DNA of 64,000 bases. It comes from an uncultured Oscillospiraceae bacterium (lineage in GTDB: Bacteria; Bacillota; Clostridia; Oscillospirales; Ruminococcaceae). Position numbers and translations under genes: made by a program. The DNA lies in contig CAKSPD010000001.1 in the NCBI GenBank assembly GCA_934481385.1, forward strand, positions 358,538-422,537. The letters are read 5' to 3'. Numbering within the stretch: position 1 is the first letter of the stretch; each line of letters starts with the position of its first letter. The notes below the pieces were generated by a model, which saw nothing but the letters and a program-made list of their open reading frames with translations, made no database searches and was not told the origin of the DNA. This document shows, piece after piece, positions 7,991-16,495 of this stretch.

Positions 7991-9574
7991 ATGTACTGGT
8001 ACGATGACGCTATTATCTATCACATCTATCCGCTTGGTTTCTGCGGTGCTCCCAAATACAATGAGGGCGGAGAAGTTCAGTATCGTCTTGACAAGGTTCT
8101 GGACTGGATTGAACACTTCAAGGAAATGAACGTTGATGCTGTTTATTTCGGCCCTGTATTTGAATCCGTTGAACATGGCTATGACACTACTGATTATAAA
8201 ACTATCGACAGACGACTCGGAGATAACAATTCTTTCAAGCATATCTGTGATGAACTTCACAAAAACGGAATAAAAGTTATTCTCGACGGTGTTTTCAACC
8301 ATGTCGGAAGAAATTTTCCACAGTTTGTTGACATTCAGAAAAACGGTCAGAATTCAGGCTACTGCGACTGGTTTCAGAACCTCAATTTCGGCGGTCAGAG
8401 TCCATGCGGTGACAACTTCTGGTATGAAGGCTGGAACGGTCACTATAACCTCGTAAAGCTCAATCTTAAAAATGTCGGCGTATGCGACCACCTTATTGAC
8501 GCTGTAAACTACTGGATTGAAGAATTTAAAATCGACGGTATACGCTTTGATGCTGCGGACTGTATTGAATTTGATTTCTTCAAGAGAATACGTGATTTCT
8601 GTAAGGGAAAGAAAAAAGATTTCTGGCTTATGGGTGAAATTATCCATGGCGACTATAAAAGATGGGCTAACCCTGAAATGCTTGACAGCGTTACAAACTA
8701 TGAATGTTACAAAGGTATATGGTCATCACACAATGATAAAAACTATTTTGAAATAGATTACTCCATAAACAGACAGTCAGGAAACGGCGGTATCTATAAG
8801 GGAATAAATCTCTATAATTTTGTTGACAACCACGATGTAAACCGTCTTGCAAGTACTCTCAGAAATCCTGAACATCTTAAAAACGTTTACACTCTGCTCT
8901 ATTCTATGCCCGGTATTCCTTCAATATACTACGGAAGTGAATTCGGTGTAAAGGGCATAAAGGAAAATAATTCTGATGACGGTCTTAGACCTTGCCTTGA
9001 CCTTAACAATATTCCTGAAAGAAATGATAATCTTTATAAGCATATTGTAAAGCTCGGAAGAATTTATCGTGCATATCCTGCTCTCAGAACAGGTAACTAT
9101 CAGACTGTTATCGTAAGAAATCAGCAACTTGTTTTCAGAAAAGACCTCAACGGTCAGACTGTTTATGTTGCTCTCAACCTTGAGGACAAAGATTTTGACC
9201 TCAATTTCAACACACATCTCCCTGCACTTGTTGACGTTATAAGTGGTTCACCTGTTCAGGTAAATAACGGAAATGCTTATATCAAAATGCCTGCATATTC
9301 ATCAATGATTATCGTTTCTGACGATATTGTAAACAATACTGAACCTGAAGTTTCTGAACCTGCTGTTGAAGATAAGGATACTGAAATCGTTATAGGCGGA
9401 AAATACCGTCACTGCAAGGGCGGAGAATATGAAATTATTGCACTTGCCCGCCACAGTGAAACACTCGAAGAACTCGTTATATACAAATCTCTCGCAACAG
9501 GCGATATATGGGCAAGACCTAAGTCAATATTCATCGGAAAAGCCGGAGAAACAAGACGATTCACACTTATATAA
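7991..9574 (+). CDS. GH13 alpha-glucan hydrolase fused to a DUF1653-like domain
   Basis: A 527-residue protein with no signal peptide, so it acts inside the cell. Residues 1-440 are a GH13 (alpha-amylase family) barrel plus C-terminal beta domain. Region I is DGVFNHVG (99-106). The nucleophile is Asp187 in GIRFDAAD, the acid/base Glu216 in LMGEII, and the transition-state stabiliser Asp282 in FVDNHD. The family includes maltogenic amylases, cyclomaltodextrinases and oligo-1,6-glucosidases; the exact substrate is not decidable. After an acidic Pro/Glu linker (447-463), residues 466-517 look like the small DUF1653 domain (KYRHCKGGEYEI, HSETLEELVIY, WARP). It is co-transcribed with the HD gene and probably handles maltodextrin or glycogen turnover. 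Confidence 0.85.
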   Translation: MYWYDDAIIYHIYPLGFCGAPKYNEGGEVQYRLDKVLDWIEHFKEMNVDAVYFGPVFESVEHGYDTTDYKTIDRRLGDNNSFKHICDELHKNGIKVILDGVFNHVGRNFPQFVDIQKNGQNSGYCDWFQNLNFGGQSPCGDNFWYEGWNGHYNLVKLNLKNVGVCDHLIDAVNYWIEEFKIDGIRFDAADCIEFDFFKRIRDFCKGKKKDFWLMGEIIHGDYKRWANPEMLDSVTNYECYKGIWSSHNDKNYFEIDYSINRQSGNGGIYKGINLYNFVDNHDVNRLASTLRNPEHLKNVYTLLYSMPGIPSIYYGSEFGVKGIKENNSDDGLRPCLDLNNIPERNDNLYKHIVKLGRIYRAYPALRTGNYQTVIVRNQQLVFRKDLNGQTVYVALNLEDKDFDLNFNTHLPALVDVISGSPVQVNNGNAYIKMPAYSSMIIVSDDIVNNTEPEVSEPAVEDKDTEIVIGGKYRHCKGGEYEIIALARHSETLEELVIYKSLATGDIWARPKSIFIGKAGETRRFTLI

Positions 9575-9669
9575 ATTTTCAGAATAATTTCTGATTTGAT
9601 GAACATAATATATTCACAGGGTAGCTTTGACTTATCCTGAATATCTTAAAGCGAAAGGTGATTTTTATT

Positions 9670-9786
9670 ATGAACAATCAGAATAATCAGAACCAGTTCC
9701 AGAAAAAAAATAACAATCAGAACTGCAACAACAAGAATAATCAGAATCAGTTCCAGAACAAGAACAACAATAACAATTGCAGATAA
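9670..9786 (+). CDS. Asn/Gln-rich 38-residue microprotein
   Basis: A complete small reading frame from ATG 9670 to TAA 9784-9786. It encodes 38 residues, of which about three quarters are Asn or Gln, with a few Lys and Phe and two Cys. An AAAGGTG ribosome site (9654-9660) lies 9 bases upstream, and a strong terminator follows 14 bases after the stop, so the frame is framed like a real gene. I do not recognise the family. It lacks a signal peptide and membrane segment and would be intrinsically disordered. A coincidental low-complexity frame cannot be excluded. Confidence 0.55.
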   Translation: MNNQNNQNQFQKKNNNQNCNNKNNQNQFQNKNNNNNCR

Positions 9787-9800
9787 AATAATGCTGAAAA

Positions 9801-9837
9801 GGAGTATCCTCTAAAAAAGGATACTCCCTATTTTTTT
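9801..9837 (+). terminator. Intrinsic terminator after the microprotein
   Basis: A 10-bp stem, GGAGTATCCT (9801-9810) with AGGATACTCC (9818-9827), a 7-base loop, and a run of seven T at 9831-9837. It separates the + strand unit from the convergent penicillin-binding protein gene. Confidence 0.92.
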
Positions 9838-9843
9838 ATTATA

Positions 9844-11199
9844 TCAGTTGCAAAGTGCATCAAGCATTGTTTTTACTATATTTTCAGAGCGTGTTGATGA
9901 ATTTTCCTTGTCCTCAAGAAGTACACAGAATGCAATCGGGTGACGCTCATCTTCAATAAATCCGACAAGCAGTGAATTTTCCTCTGCACCGTCTTTAATT
10001 TGTGCTGTACCGCTTTTTATTCCAAGAGTATATCCGCTTATCGACTCTGAATAATTCTTACCGTTTTCAAGCATAATGTTTCTCACTTCAACTGCTGATT
10101 CAGGTGTGAATACTTCTTCACTGAATGAAGTTTCTGCCCAGTCCCCTATTTCACCGTCAACATTGGTTGTATATTTTATAAGATAAGGCATTGTCATTTT
10201 TCCTGTCTGATTTGCAATACCGCTTTGCCACAGCATTAACTGCATCGGACTTACAAGTGTCTTTCCCTGTCCTATACAGCCCCACTGTGTATTGAAATCA
10301 TAGGAATCTGTGAGAGTCGTTGAGGCTCGTTCACACTGTATTCCGTTTATATCAAAATATCTTTCCTCATCATCATTTACAGCATATCCCATTTTTTCAT
10401 AACATTTTATAATGCTTTCAAGAGGCATATCATCATCTTCAACAAGCTGTGCAAAAAACGGATTACAACTGTTCTGAAATGCCTGTTCGATATTCTGCGT
10501 TCCGTGGCCATAGCTGTTATGACAGTCTATCTTGTTTCCGCCCTTATTCATATACTCTCCCTCGCAGGTATATGATTTTGAAAAAAGTTTATCTTTTCCC
10601 ATAATCTGAAATGCTGAAAGAAGTGTTGATACTTTCTGTGTAGAACCCGGAACTGTTCCGTACATTACTTTTGATATAAGCGTTCCTGTTTCAAAATCTG
10701 CAATTCCTGAATATCCCTTTGTTACATCAAGTGACGGCAGACTTGTACATACAAGAATTTCACCTGTCTTGTAATCATACGCAACGGCACAGCCCTTGCT
10801 TGAACCGAAAGAATCATATACAGTACGGTTAGCGTAATGGTCAAGAGAAGTATGAATTGAACTTTTTCCGCCTTTTGAAACAAGTCCCATTGAAAAGCTG
10901 TAATTGTTAAGCTTTTCAATATTTTTCGCCACAAGAGTATTTGTCATCTGTCCCTTTGCATCACCGATAAGATTTCCGACATCTATAAAATAATCATCTC
11001 CGTATTTATCGGGAGTTGCATCAGCATCAAACAGAACATTATCATTTCTGTCATAAACAAGTCCAAGTTCTGCATGGTTTGAATGTGATATATAAAAGCC
11101 TGCTTCACGCTGTATTTTCAAAACAAGCATAATCATTCCTGCTATAAATGCAAGTATAAGAATTGAAACAAGCCTAAGACTTCTTTTTATACTTTTCAT
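9844..11199 (-). CDS. Class B penicillin-binding protein (PbpA/FtsI-like transpeptidase)
   Basis: A 451-residue membrane-anchored peptidoglycan transpeptidase. A single N-terminal membrane helix (about 11-28) is followed by a short linker domain and the transpeptidase domain. The three active-site motifs are present: STQK with nucleophile Ser186 (186-189), SCN (244-246) and KSGT (395-398). The large N-terminal pedestal of typical class B enzymes is reduced, as in PbpA-type proteins paired with RodA. The start overlaps the stop of the RodA/FtsW gene by 4 bases (ATGA), indicating translational coupling. It works outside the membrane, cross-linking glycan strands made by the RodA partner. Confidence 0.9.
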   Translation of the reverse strand: MKSIKRSLRLVSILILAFIAGMIMLVLKIQREAGFYISHSNHAELGLVYDRNDNVLFDADATPDKYGDDYFIDVGNLIGDAKGQMTNTLVAKNIEKLNNYSFSMGLVSKGGKSSIHTSLDHYANRTVYDSFGSSKGCAVAYDYKTGEILVCTSLPSLDVTKGYSGIADFETGTLISKVMYGTVPGSTQKVSTLLSAFQIMGKDKLFSKSYTCEGEYMNKGGNKIDCHNSYGHGTQNIEQAFQNSCNPFFAQLVEDDDMPLESIIKCYEKMGYAVNDDEERYFDINGIQCERASTTLTDSYDFNTQWGCIGQGKTLVSPMQLMLWQSGIANQTGKMTMPYLIKYTTNVDGEIGDWAETSFSEEVFTPESAVEVRNIMLENGKNYSESISGYTLGIKSGTAQIKDGAEENSLLVGFIEDERHPIAFCVLLEDKENSSTRSENIVKTMLDALCN

Positions 11200-12485
11200 C
11201 TGGCAGTAACCCTTTTCCTTTTCCTGTTATTTTTGACAACCGGATTTTTAAATACAGGCGATTGCCCTGCTATGAGCATACCCATCATAAATCCGCAAGT
11301 TACCATTGAACTTCCTCCCTGAGATATAAACGGAACTGTAACGCCCGTAAAAGGAATCATATTGCATGAACCAAATATATTCAGAGCCATCTGTACTACA
11401 AACGCTGAACATACTCCTGTTGCAAGGGTTGCATGAAAATATGAGCGTGGAGGATTTACAAGAGGACATGCAAGCATTATCAGTATTACGGAAACTACCA
11501 TAAGTGCAAAGAAAAGTCCCCATTCCTCACATATTGATGCAAAAACAAGATCTGTTTCATATGCGAATATATTGTGCAAATCTCCGTTTCCTGCACCCTT
11601 TCCGAACCAGCCTCCGTTAGCTATTGCAATAAGAGCCTGACTCTGCTGGTATCCGTCACCTGTGCTGTCGCTCCATATATCAACAAAAAGACGGGTTTTT
11701 ACATACGGCGGTGCAAGTATGACCGCAACTATTGCAAGCACTCCCAGCAATGCTATACCTGTTATTATAAGTTTTTTTGATAGTTTTGCCTTAGGATAAC
11801 AAAGTCTTGCACAAAGTCCGCAGAGGTATATCGCAACAAATGTCGGCAAACTTCCCAAATCTCTGCACCACCACTGGAGTCCGCATATCAGTATTATGAA
11901 CCCTGTGCATATAAGATTTTCAGGAACTATATTGAAATTCAGCACACTTATTTTATTCTGCTGTTCTGCAACATATGTTGTGCATACAAGAATAAATGCA
12001 GGTTTCAGAAATTCTGAAGGCTGAATTGTAAAAAATCCCAAATCAATCCACATACTTCTGCTTCCTGTAAGCGTAAGTATAACAACTATAATTATTCCTG
12101 TCGCAATATAAAAGGCTTTCTTTTTCGTCTGCAACCATTTATGGTCACGGCAGAGAATATACCCCAGACGGCAGGCGACAAGCGAGGCTATACATGTTAT
12201 GAGATGCTTGACGGAAAGCTGAATACCTCCGAATGATGACTGAAATATAAGGCTTATATTCAGAATAAATATAAGCATAAAATCTATTGTATAGGTTGTC
12301 TGCTTAAAGAACAGCATTGCTATAAAATATGAAATATCAAGACCTATAACTGCCATTGCAAGAACAATCAGTTTGCTCGGAGAGTCATAATTTCCGTTGT
12401 AAAACATACTGTAAAGCATTGAAATATGTGCCATAAGGACAAAAAACGCTGAAATAACATATTTTGTCTTACCTGTTTTTTCCAT
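11196..12485 (-). CDS. RodA/FtsW/SpoVE family peptidoglycan glycosyltransferase
   Basis: A ~429-residue polytopic membrane protein of the SEDS family, which polymerises lipid II. About ten hydrophobic segments are visible, and SEDS-type blocks are present: a large extracellular loop with GDGYQQSQALIAIANGG, and near the C-terminus FTGVTVPFISQGGSS. I chose the ATG at 12485 because AAGGAGG lies 7 bases upstream; the longest frame (12527) starts deep inside the FHA gene. It overlaps the FHA gene by 17 bases and the PBP gene by 4. Neighbours suggest the elongation role (RodA) rather than division. Confidence 0.9.
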   Translation of the reverse strand: MEKTGKTKYVISAFFVLMAHISMLYSMFYNGNYDSPSKLIVLAMAVIGLDISYFIAMLFFKQTTYTIDFMLIFILNISLIFQSSFGGIQLSVKHLITCIASLVACRLGYILCRDHKWLQTKKKAFYIATGIIIVVILTLTGSRSMWIDLGFFTIQPSEFLKPAFILVCTTYVAEQQNKISVLNFNIVPENLICTGFIILICGLQWWCRDLGSLPTFVAIYLCGLCARLCYPKAKLSKKLIITGIALLGVLAIVAVILAPPYVKTRLFVDIWSDSTGDGYQQSQALIAIANGGWFGKGAGNGDLHNIFAYETDLVFASICEEWGLFFALMVVSVILIMLACPLVNPPRSYFHATLATGVCSAFVVQMALNIFGSCNMIPFTGVTVPFISQGGSSMVTCGFMMGMLIAGQSPVFKNPVVKNNRKRKRVTAR

Positions 12486-12894
12486 TGTTTTTCCTCCTTT
12501 TTCTGAGCTGAAGTTTATAAGTTCCAATCTGAATTACATCATATTCCCTCAGCTTTGTTCTCATAACTCTCTGACCATTTACAAGAACAGGTGCTTTCTG
12601 ATTAAGGGCATGGATAGTCCATACTCCTCCGCATACAGTCATAATGGCATGATAGCGTGAAACTGATAAATCCGGAAGTCTTATATCAACAGAACCATGA
12701 CGGCCTATAAGAACTTCATCACATTCAAGCGGATAAGTAATTCCAGGTTCGACAAGCTCCATATCCCCGCCTATCTTCTCCCAGCGTTTTTTGCCGTCAT
12801 GCTTTTCAATATAAGCACAGGCAATAAGAACAATTGCACTTATATCAAGGATTATAGCAGTGATAATACATAATACAAGATTTTCTGTTCCCAT
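12469..12894 (-). CDS. Membrane-anchored FHA-domain protein
   Basis: A 141-residue protein with one N-terminal membrane helix (about 7-28) and a C-terminal forkhead-associated domain. The phosphothreonine-binding pattern is clear: IGRHGSVDIRL, SVSRYHAIM and LVNGQRV. FHA domains bind phospho-Thr peptides, so this protein probably senses a Ser/Thr kinase signal. It is the first gene of an FHA-RodA-PBP operon, an arrangement known from actinobacteria and clostridia, where kinase signalling is linked to wall growth. No kinase gene is in this window. The ribosome site is AGGAGGG, and a very good promoter lies just upstream. Confidence 0.88.
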   Translation of the reverse strand: MGTENLVLCIITAIILDISAIVLIACAYIEKHDGKKRWEKIGGDMELVEPGITYPLECDEVLIGRHGSVDIRLPDLSVSRYHAIMTVCGGVWTIHALNQKAPVLVNGQRVMRTKLREYDVIQIGTYKLQLRKRRKNNGKNR

Positions 12895-12927
12895 GAAATA
12901 TCCCTCCTGTTTTCAAATTTATATATT

Positions 12928-12956
12928 ATTATATCACAGAAACAGTTTAATTGCAA
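12928..12956 (-). promoter_or_regulatory. Sigma-A-type promoter for the FHA-RodA-PBP operon
   Basis: Read on the - strand: TTGCAA (12956-12951), 17-base spacer, TATAAT (12933-12928) with extended TGTGA upstream of the -10. The start codon is at 12894. Confidence 0.85.
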
Positions 12957-13019
12957 ACATTTCACAAAACTGAATAAAACAAAAATTTCCGTTAAAAATA
13001 TAATCGGAGGTGTTTAAGC

Positions 13020-13784
13020 GTGAAAAACAGTAAATCTGAAAAGAATAAAAATGTCAGAGGATTTTATATTGCCCTCGGCATAAGTGCATTGATGATAGGT
13101 TCGGCATGCTACTTTTCCTATAAGGAAGGTGATACAAAAGCTCCTGAACTTTCATCAGAATCATCAGGATATGCGGTTGACAGAAAGGAAACGGATATTC
13201 CAAAAGTCAAAACAACAGCAACTACACACAAACAAAATTCGTATGTTATAATTACGACAACAAATCCGCCTGAAGAAACAGCGGAAGAAACAGAAAACAT
13301 TACCGTGACGGAGGAAGCTGATGTTATCTATGAAATACCTGCTGAAGAAACAGTTGCAGAAGTTCCGGCAGTTATGAATCAGCCTTTGAAAAGTCCTCTT
13401 ACTGTAATCAATGAATTCAGCGGTCAGGAACTTGTTAAAAATGAAACAACAGGCTCATGGCAGACTCATAACGGAACAGATTACAAGGCTGAAATCGGTG
13501 ATGATGTATATTCTGTAACAGACGGAACTATAACAGATGTAAACAATGATGCTCTCTGGGGTACAATTGTTATCGTACAGGCTGAAAACGGTGATATATA
13601 CCGCTACTGCAATTTGTCAAAGGAACTCAATGTCCAGAGAGGAACAGACATATCAGCAGGAACTGTAATAGGATATGTAGGAAATACTGCTGACATTGAA
13701 AGTGCTGTTGAACCGCATCTGCATATAGAAGTAATAAGAGGCGGAAAGTATCAGAATCCTGTTGATTTTATAAAGGAACAATAA
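13020..13784 (+). CDS. M23 (LytM) domain membrane protein, probable SpoIIQ
   Basis: A 254-residue protein with a GTG start behind GGAGG (13006-13010). One membrane helix (about 14-33) is followed by a Thr/Glu/Pro-rich linker (about 60-118) and an M23 domain (about 128-252). Zinc-ligand positions are kept: His150 and Asp154 (HNGTD) and His235 in HLH (233-235). The second catalytic histidine of LytM enzymes is replaced by Asn198 (YCNLSKEL). The block WQTHNGTDY together with YxxLS-type spacing resembles SpoIIQ, the forespore half of the SpoIIQ-SpoIIIAH channel, and fits a sporulating host. A plain M23 wall hydrolase remains possible. I see no convincing sigma-F or sigma-A promoter. Confidence 0.7.
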   Translation: MKNSKSEKNKNVRGFYIALGISALMIGSACYFSYKEGDTKAPELSSESSGYAVDRKETDIPKVKTTATTHKQNSYVIITTTNPPEETAEETENITVTEEADVIYEIPAEETVAEVPAVMNQPLKSPLTVINEFSGQELVKNETTGSWQTHNGTDYKAEIGDDVYSVTDGTITDVNNDALWGTIVIVQAENGDIYRYCNLSKELNVQRGTDISAGTVIGYVGNTADIESAVEPHLHIEVIRGGKYQNPVDFIKEQ

Positions 13785-13788
13785 AAAC

Positions 13789-13826
13789 AGAGTGACCGGA
13801 ATTTAAAATTCCGGTCACTCTTATTT
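13789..13826. terminator. Bidirectional terminator
   Basis: A near-perfect ~14-bp stem (AGAGTGACCGGAAT with its complement ending at 13821) has T-rich tails on both strands (TTATTTT on +, GTTTTTAT on -). It serves the M23 gene and the convergent CD1247-type gene. Confidence 0.9.
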
Positions 13827-13844
13827 TCTGAGAATCAAAAATTA

Positions 13845-14306
13845 TTAATCAGTTTCGTCGTTTTCAAAATCCTCGATAGTAAGTTCATCATCATCAAATT
13901 CAAGTTCTGTATTGCAGTTAGGACAGTTAAGAGAACCTTCTTCAAGAACACTTTCATCAAATTCGATAATCTCACCGCAGTTAGGACATTCGATTTCGTA
14001 TGATTCTTCATCATCACAGCAACAATCACAGTCGTCATCATCGCAGTCACAGTCGCAGTCGTCATCACAGCAACAATCATCATCGATATTGTAAACTTCT
14101 CTTTCGAGTTCGCCGAGGTCTTCATCAAGGTTATCACAAAGCTCTGTAAGCTCATCAACCTGTGACTGAAGGTCATCAACATAGACAACAACTTCCTTCA
14201 TCAATTCGGACATCTGCATAAGAATTTTTCCTTCTTTAGTAGAAGTATCAATATCCAGACCCTCGATAAGACCCTGTAAATATGCCATTTTTTCAGTCAG
14301 CTTCAT
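13845..14306 (-). CDS. CD1247 N-terminal-domain protein with Cys/Asp tract and zinc ribbon
   Basis: A 153-residue cytoplasmic protein. The N-terminus (KMAYLQGLIEGLDID, TKEGKIL) matches the conserved CD1247-type N-terminal domain of clostridia. A coiled coil follows (about 28-72). Residues 75-101 are almost purely Asp and Cys, with ten cysteines. The C-terminus is a two-knuckle zinc ribbon, CPNC (107-110) and CPNC (128-131), in an acidic context. The role is unknown. The Cys/Asp tract suggests metal binding, which is inference. The ribosome site upstream of 14306 is weak. Confidence 0.8.
   Translation of the reverse strand: MKLTEKMAYLQGLIEGLDIDTSTKEGKILMQMSELMKEVVVYVDDLQSQVDELTELCDNLDEDLGELEREVYNIDDDCCCDDDCDCDCDDDDCDCCCDDEESYEIECPNCGEIIEFDESVLEEGSLNCPNCNTELEFDDDELTIEDFENDETD
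14004..14084 (-). repeat. Low-complexity Asp/Cys codon tract
   Basis: An 81-base stretch of near-repetitive GAT/GAC and TGT/TGC codons encoding residues 75-101 of the CD1247-type protein. It is coding, not a CRISPR or intergenic repeat, and is a likely site of slippage-driven length variation. Confidence 0.8.
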
Positions 14307-14345
14307 AATAAGCCCTGCCTTTCATAATAAAATAAAATTTTAAAA

Positions 14346-14903
14346 TTAAGCTCTTTCCATATACTCGCCGGTTCTGGTGTCAATCTTAATCTTATCGCCC
14401 TGTTCGATAAAGAGCGGAACTTTAATTTCTGCACCTGTTTCAACAGTAGCCGGTTTTGTAGCGTTTGTAGCAGTATCGCCCTTAAATCCAGGGTCAGTTT
14501 CAGTAACTTCGAGTTCTACAAAGAAAGGCGGTTCAACACCGAAAACCTTGCCCTTATATGAAAGAACAGTACATTCCATTTCTTCCTTTACAAATTTGAA
14601 GTTATCACCGAGTATAGAAGCATTAATCGGAACCTGTTCATAAGTTTCGAGGTCCATGAAATAATAGAGTTCACCGTCATTATAGCTATACTGCATAGTT
14701 TTTCTTTCAACGAAAGCAGTAGGGAATTTAGCTGTCGGGTTGAAAGAACGTTCAACAACAGCACCGGTAATAACATTCTTGAATTTGGTTCTTACGAAAG
14801 CGGCACCCTTACCCGGTTTAACGTGCTGGAATTCAACTACCTGCACAACCTGACCGTCCATTTCAAAGGTAACGCCGTTTCTGAAATCGCCTGCTGAAAT
14901 CAT
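14346..14903 (-). CDS. efp: Elongation factor P
   Basis: A 185-residue, three-domain tRNA-mimic translation factor that helps ribosomes through polyproline stretches. The N-terminal KOW-like domain carries the loop [12 protein letters not shown], with Lys32 at the tip, the position that is modified in many bacteria. The two OB domains follow, ending in [12 protein letters not shown]. Length is standard. No lysylation or rhamnosylation gene is nearby, so modification status cannot be told. The ribosome site is CGGAGG, 8 bases before the start. It has its own promoter in the 70-base gap after the aminopeptidase gene. Confidence 0.97.
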   Translation of the reverse strand: MISAGDFRNGVTFEMDGQVVQVVEFQHVKPGKGAAFVRTKFKNVITGAVVERSFNPTAKFPTAFVERKTMQYSYNDGELYYFMDLETYEQVPINASILGDNFKFVKEEMECTVLSYKGKVFGVEPPFFVELEVTETDPGFKGDTATNATKPATVETGAEIKVPLFIEQGDKIKIDTRTGEYMERA

Positions 14904-14942
14904 TATAAATACCTCCGTAAATAAAACAATAATTATACATCT

Positions 14943-14971
14943 ATTCTACAACATTTTCTGACATTTTGCAA
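14943..14971 (-). promoter_or_regulatory. Probable promoter for efp
   Basis: On the - strand: TTGCAA (14971-14966), 17-base spacer, TAGAAT (14948-14943). It lies 40 bases upstream of the efp start. Confidence 0.6.
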
Positions 14972-14973
14972 TA

Positions 14974-16044
14974 CTATTTTGAAATTATTATATTTTTTGC
15001 ACATTTTGTCAGATTTTCACAAGAATTTTCGTTTAAAATGACAAAATCTTCTATACGCACACCAAATTTTCCCGCAATATATATACCTGGTTCAACAGTC
15101 ATAATATTTCCTGCTTTGAGAACTGTTTTTGAATTTGGTGAAGATATGGGAGATTCGTGTATTTCAAGACCAACACTGTGACCGAGTGCATGACCGAAAC
15201 AGTCGCCGTATCCTGCATCAGAAATTATTTTTCTTGCGACAGAATCAAGCTGACTTCCTGTTATACCTGCTCTTGCATATTCAAGGGCAGAAAGCTGTGC
15301 TTTAAGAACTATGTCATAAACCTTACGCATTTCATCGGAAGGTTCTCCGACACATACAGTTCGTGTCATATCGCTGTGGTATCCGTTATATACAGCCCCG
15401 AAATCCATAAGTACAAATTCACCGTTCCTGATTTTTTTATCAGAAGGAACACCATGAGGCATAGAAGTATTTTTCCCTGAAAGAACAATAGTATCAAAGG
15501 AAATATCTTCTGCACCTTCTTCAAACATAAGCCTGTTAAGTTCAAGTTCAACCTGTCTTTCAGTAACACCGGATTTAATGAACTTTAAAATTTTATCAAA
15601 AGCCTTCTCAGCAATTTCCTGTGCTTTTTTTATGCATTCAAGTTCATCGATGTCCTTTATGGCTCTGAGGTGTTCTATTTCATTGCTCAGCATATCAGTA
15701 GAAATTACATCAGTATTTTTAAGATTTGATTTCCATATACCGAGTTCATTGACAGTCATTGTCTTTGATTCTATTGCAACATTTGATGCATTATGCTTTT
15801 TAAGAAGTTCCGAAACATTTGCAATAAGATTTTTCTGTTCGATTACTTCAAGATGTTTAACGGTACTGCGAGCCTTTTCTATATATCTGAAATCTATTAT
15901 AAGATAAGCCTTTTTTCTGAAAGCTATAATAGTTCCCGCAGAGGATTTCATACCTGAAAAATAACGTCTGTTTATATCAGAAGTTATAAGAACGCTGTCA
16001 ACATCTTCCGGAAGATTTTCAAAAAGCCTTTCAAGTCTTGTCAT
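14974..16044 (-). CDS. Xaa-Pro aminopeptidase (M24 family)
   Basis: A 356-residue cytoplasmic metallopeptidase that removes an N-terminal residue next to proline. An N-terminal creatinase-like domain (1-125) is followed by the pita-bread catalytic domain. The dinuclear metal ligands are visible: two Asp in LMDFGAVYNGYHSDMTR, His in GHALGHSVG, Glu in TVEPGIY and Glu in VRIEDF. Length fits the short PepP/PepQ-like proteins of Firmicutes. The gene sits between aroQ and efp, a common clostridial order (aroQ-pepP-efp). AAGGAG precedes the start. Confidence 0.93.
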   Translation of the reverse strand: MTRLERLFENLPEDVDSVLITSDINRRYFSGMKSSAGTIIAFRKKAYLIIDFRYIEKARSTVKHLEVIEQKNLIANVSELLKKHNASNVAIESKTMTVNELGIWKSNLKNTDVISTDMLSNEIEHLRAIKDIDELECIKKAQEIAEKAFDKILKFIKSGVTERQVELELNRLMFEEGAEDISFDTIVLSGKNTSMPHGVPSDKKIRNGEFVLMDFGAVYNGYHSDMTRTVCVGEPSDEMRKVYDIVLKAQLSALEYARAGITGSQLDSVARKIISDAGYGDCFGHALGHSVGLEIHESPISSPNSKTVLKAGNIMTVEPGIYIAGKFGVRIEDFVILNENSCENLTKCAKNIIISK

Positions 16045-16062
16045 TTTGTATCTCCTTATATA

Positions 16063-16494
16063 TTACATATCTGAAAGTGCCGTTACAGCAAGGTAATAGC
16101 TGTTAAGACCAAATCCGCTTATAGAACCCTTGCATACAGGAGCAATTACAGATTTTGAACGAAATTCATCACGGGCAAAAACATTGCTTATATGAACTTC
16201 TACACAGGGAATTTTTATCGCTGATATAGCATCACGGATAGCATAGCTGTAATGAGTATAAGCACCGGCATTGATTATAACGCCGTCAAACTGAAGTCTT
16301 GCAGAATGGAGCTTGTCTATAATAGCACCTTCGTGATTTGACTGGAATATTTCACATTCAAGTCCCTGTTCCTTTGCACGTTCGATAATATTGCTGTTAA
16401 GGGTTTCAATATTTGTATTTCCGTAAACTCCGGGTTCTCTTTCTCCGAGAAGATTAAGATTAGGGCCATGTATAACGAGTATTTTTTTAATCAT
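16063..16494 (-). CDS. aroQ: Type II 3-dehydroquinate dehydratase
   Basis: A 143-residue dodecameric enzyme of the shikimate pathway, converting 3-dehydroquinate to 3-dehydroshikimate. Signatures are HGPNLNLLGEREPGVYG, with catalytic Tyr24, NAGAYTHYSYAIRDA, and VEVHISN with the catalytic His. It starts 1 base after the yqeG stop, so translation is coupled. The AAAGGA ribosome site is inside the end of yqeG. Confidence 0.97.
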   Translation of the reverse strand: MIKKILVIHGPNLNLLGEREPGVYGNTNIETLNSNIIERAKEQGLECEIFQSNHEGAIIDKLHSARLQFDGVIINAGAYTHYSYAIRDAISAIKIPCVEVHISNVFARDEFRSKSVIAPVCKGSISGFGLNSYYLAVTALSDM

Positions 16495-16495
16495 A

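Noticed and set aside
12999..13004. TATAAT before the M23 gene as a -10 box
   Set aside because: It touches the ribosome site, so transcription would begin within or after it, and no -35 box is suitably spaced.
14004..14084. Possible CRISPR-like repeat
   Set aside because: The repetition is of Asp and Cys codons inside a coding region; there are no spacers or constant-length repeats.
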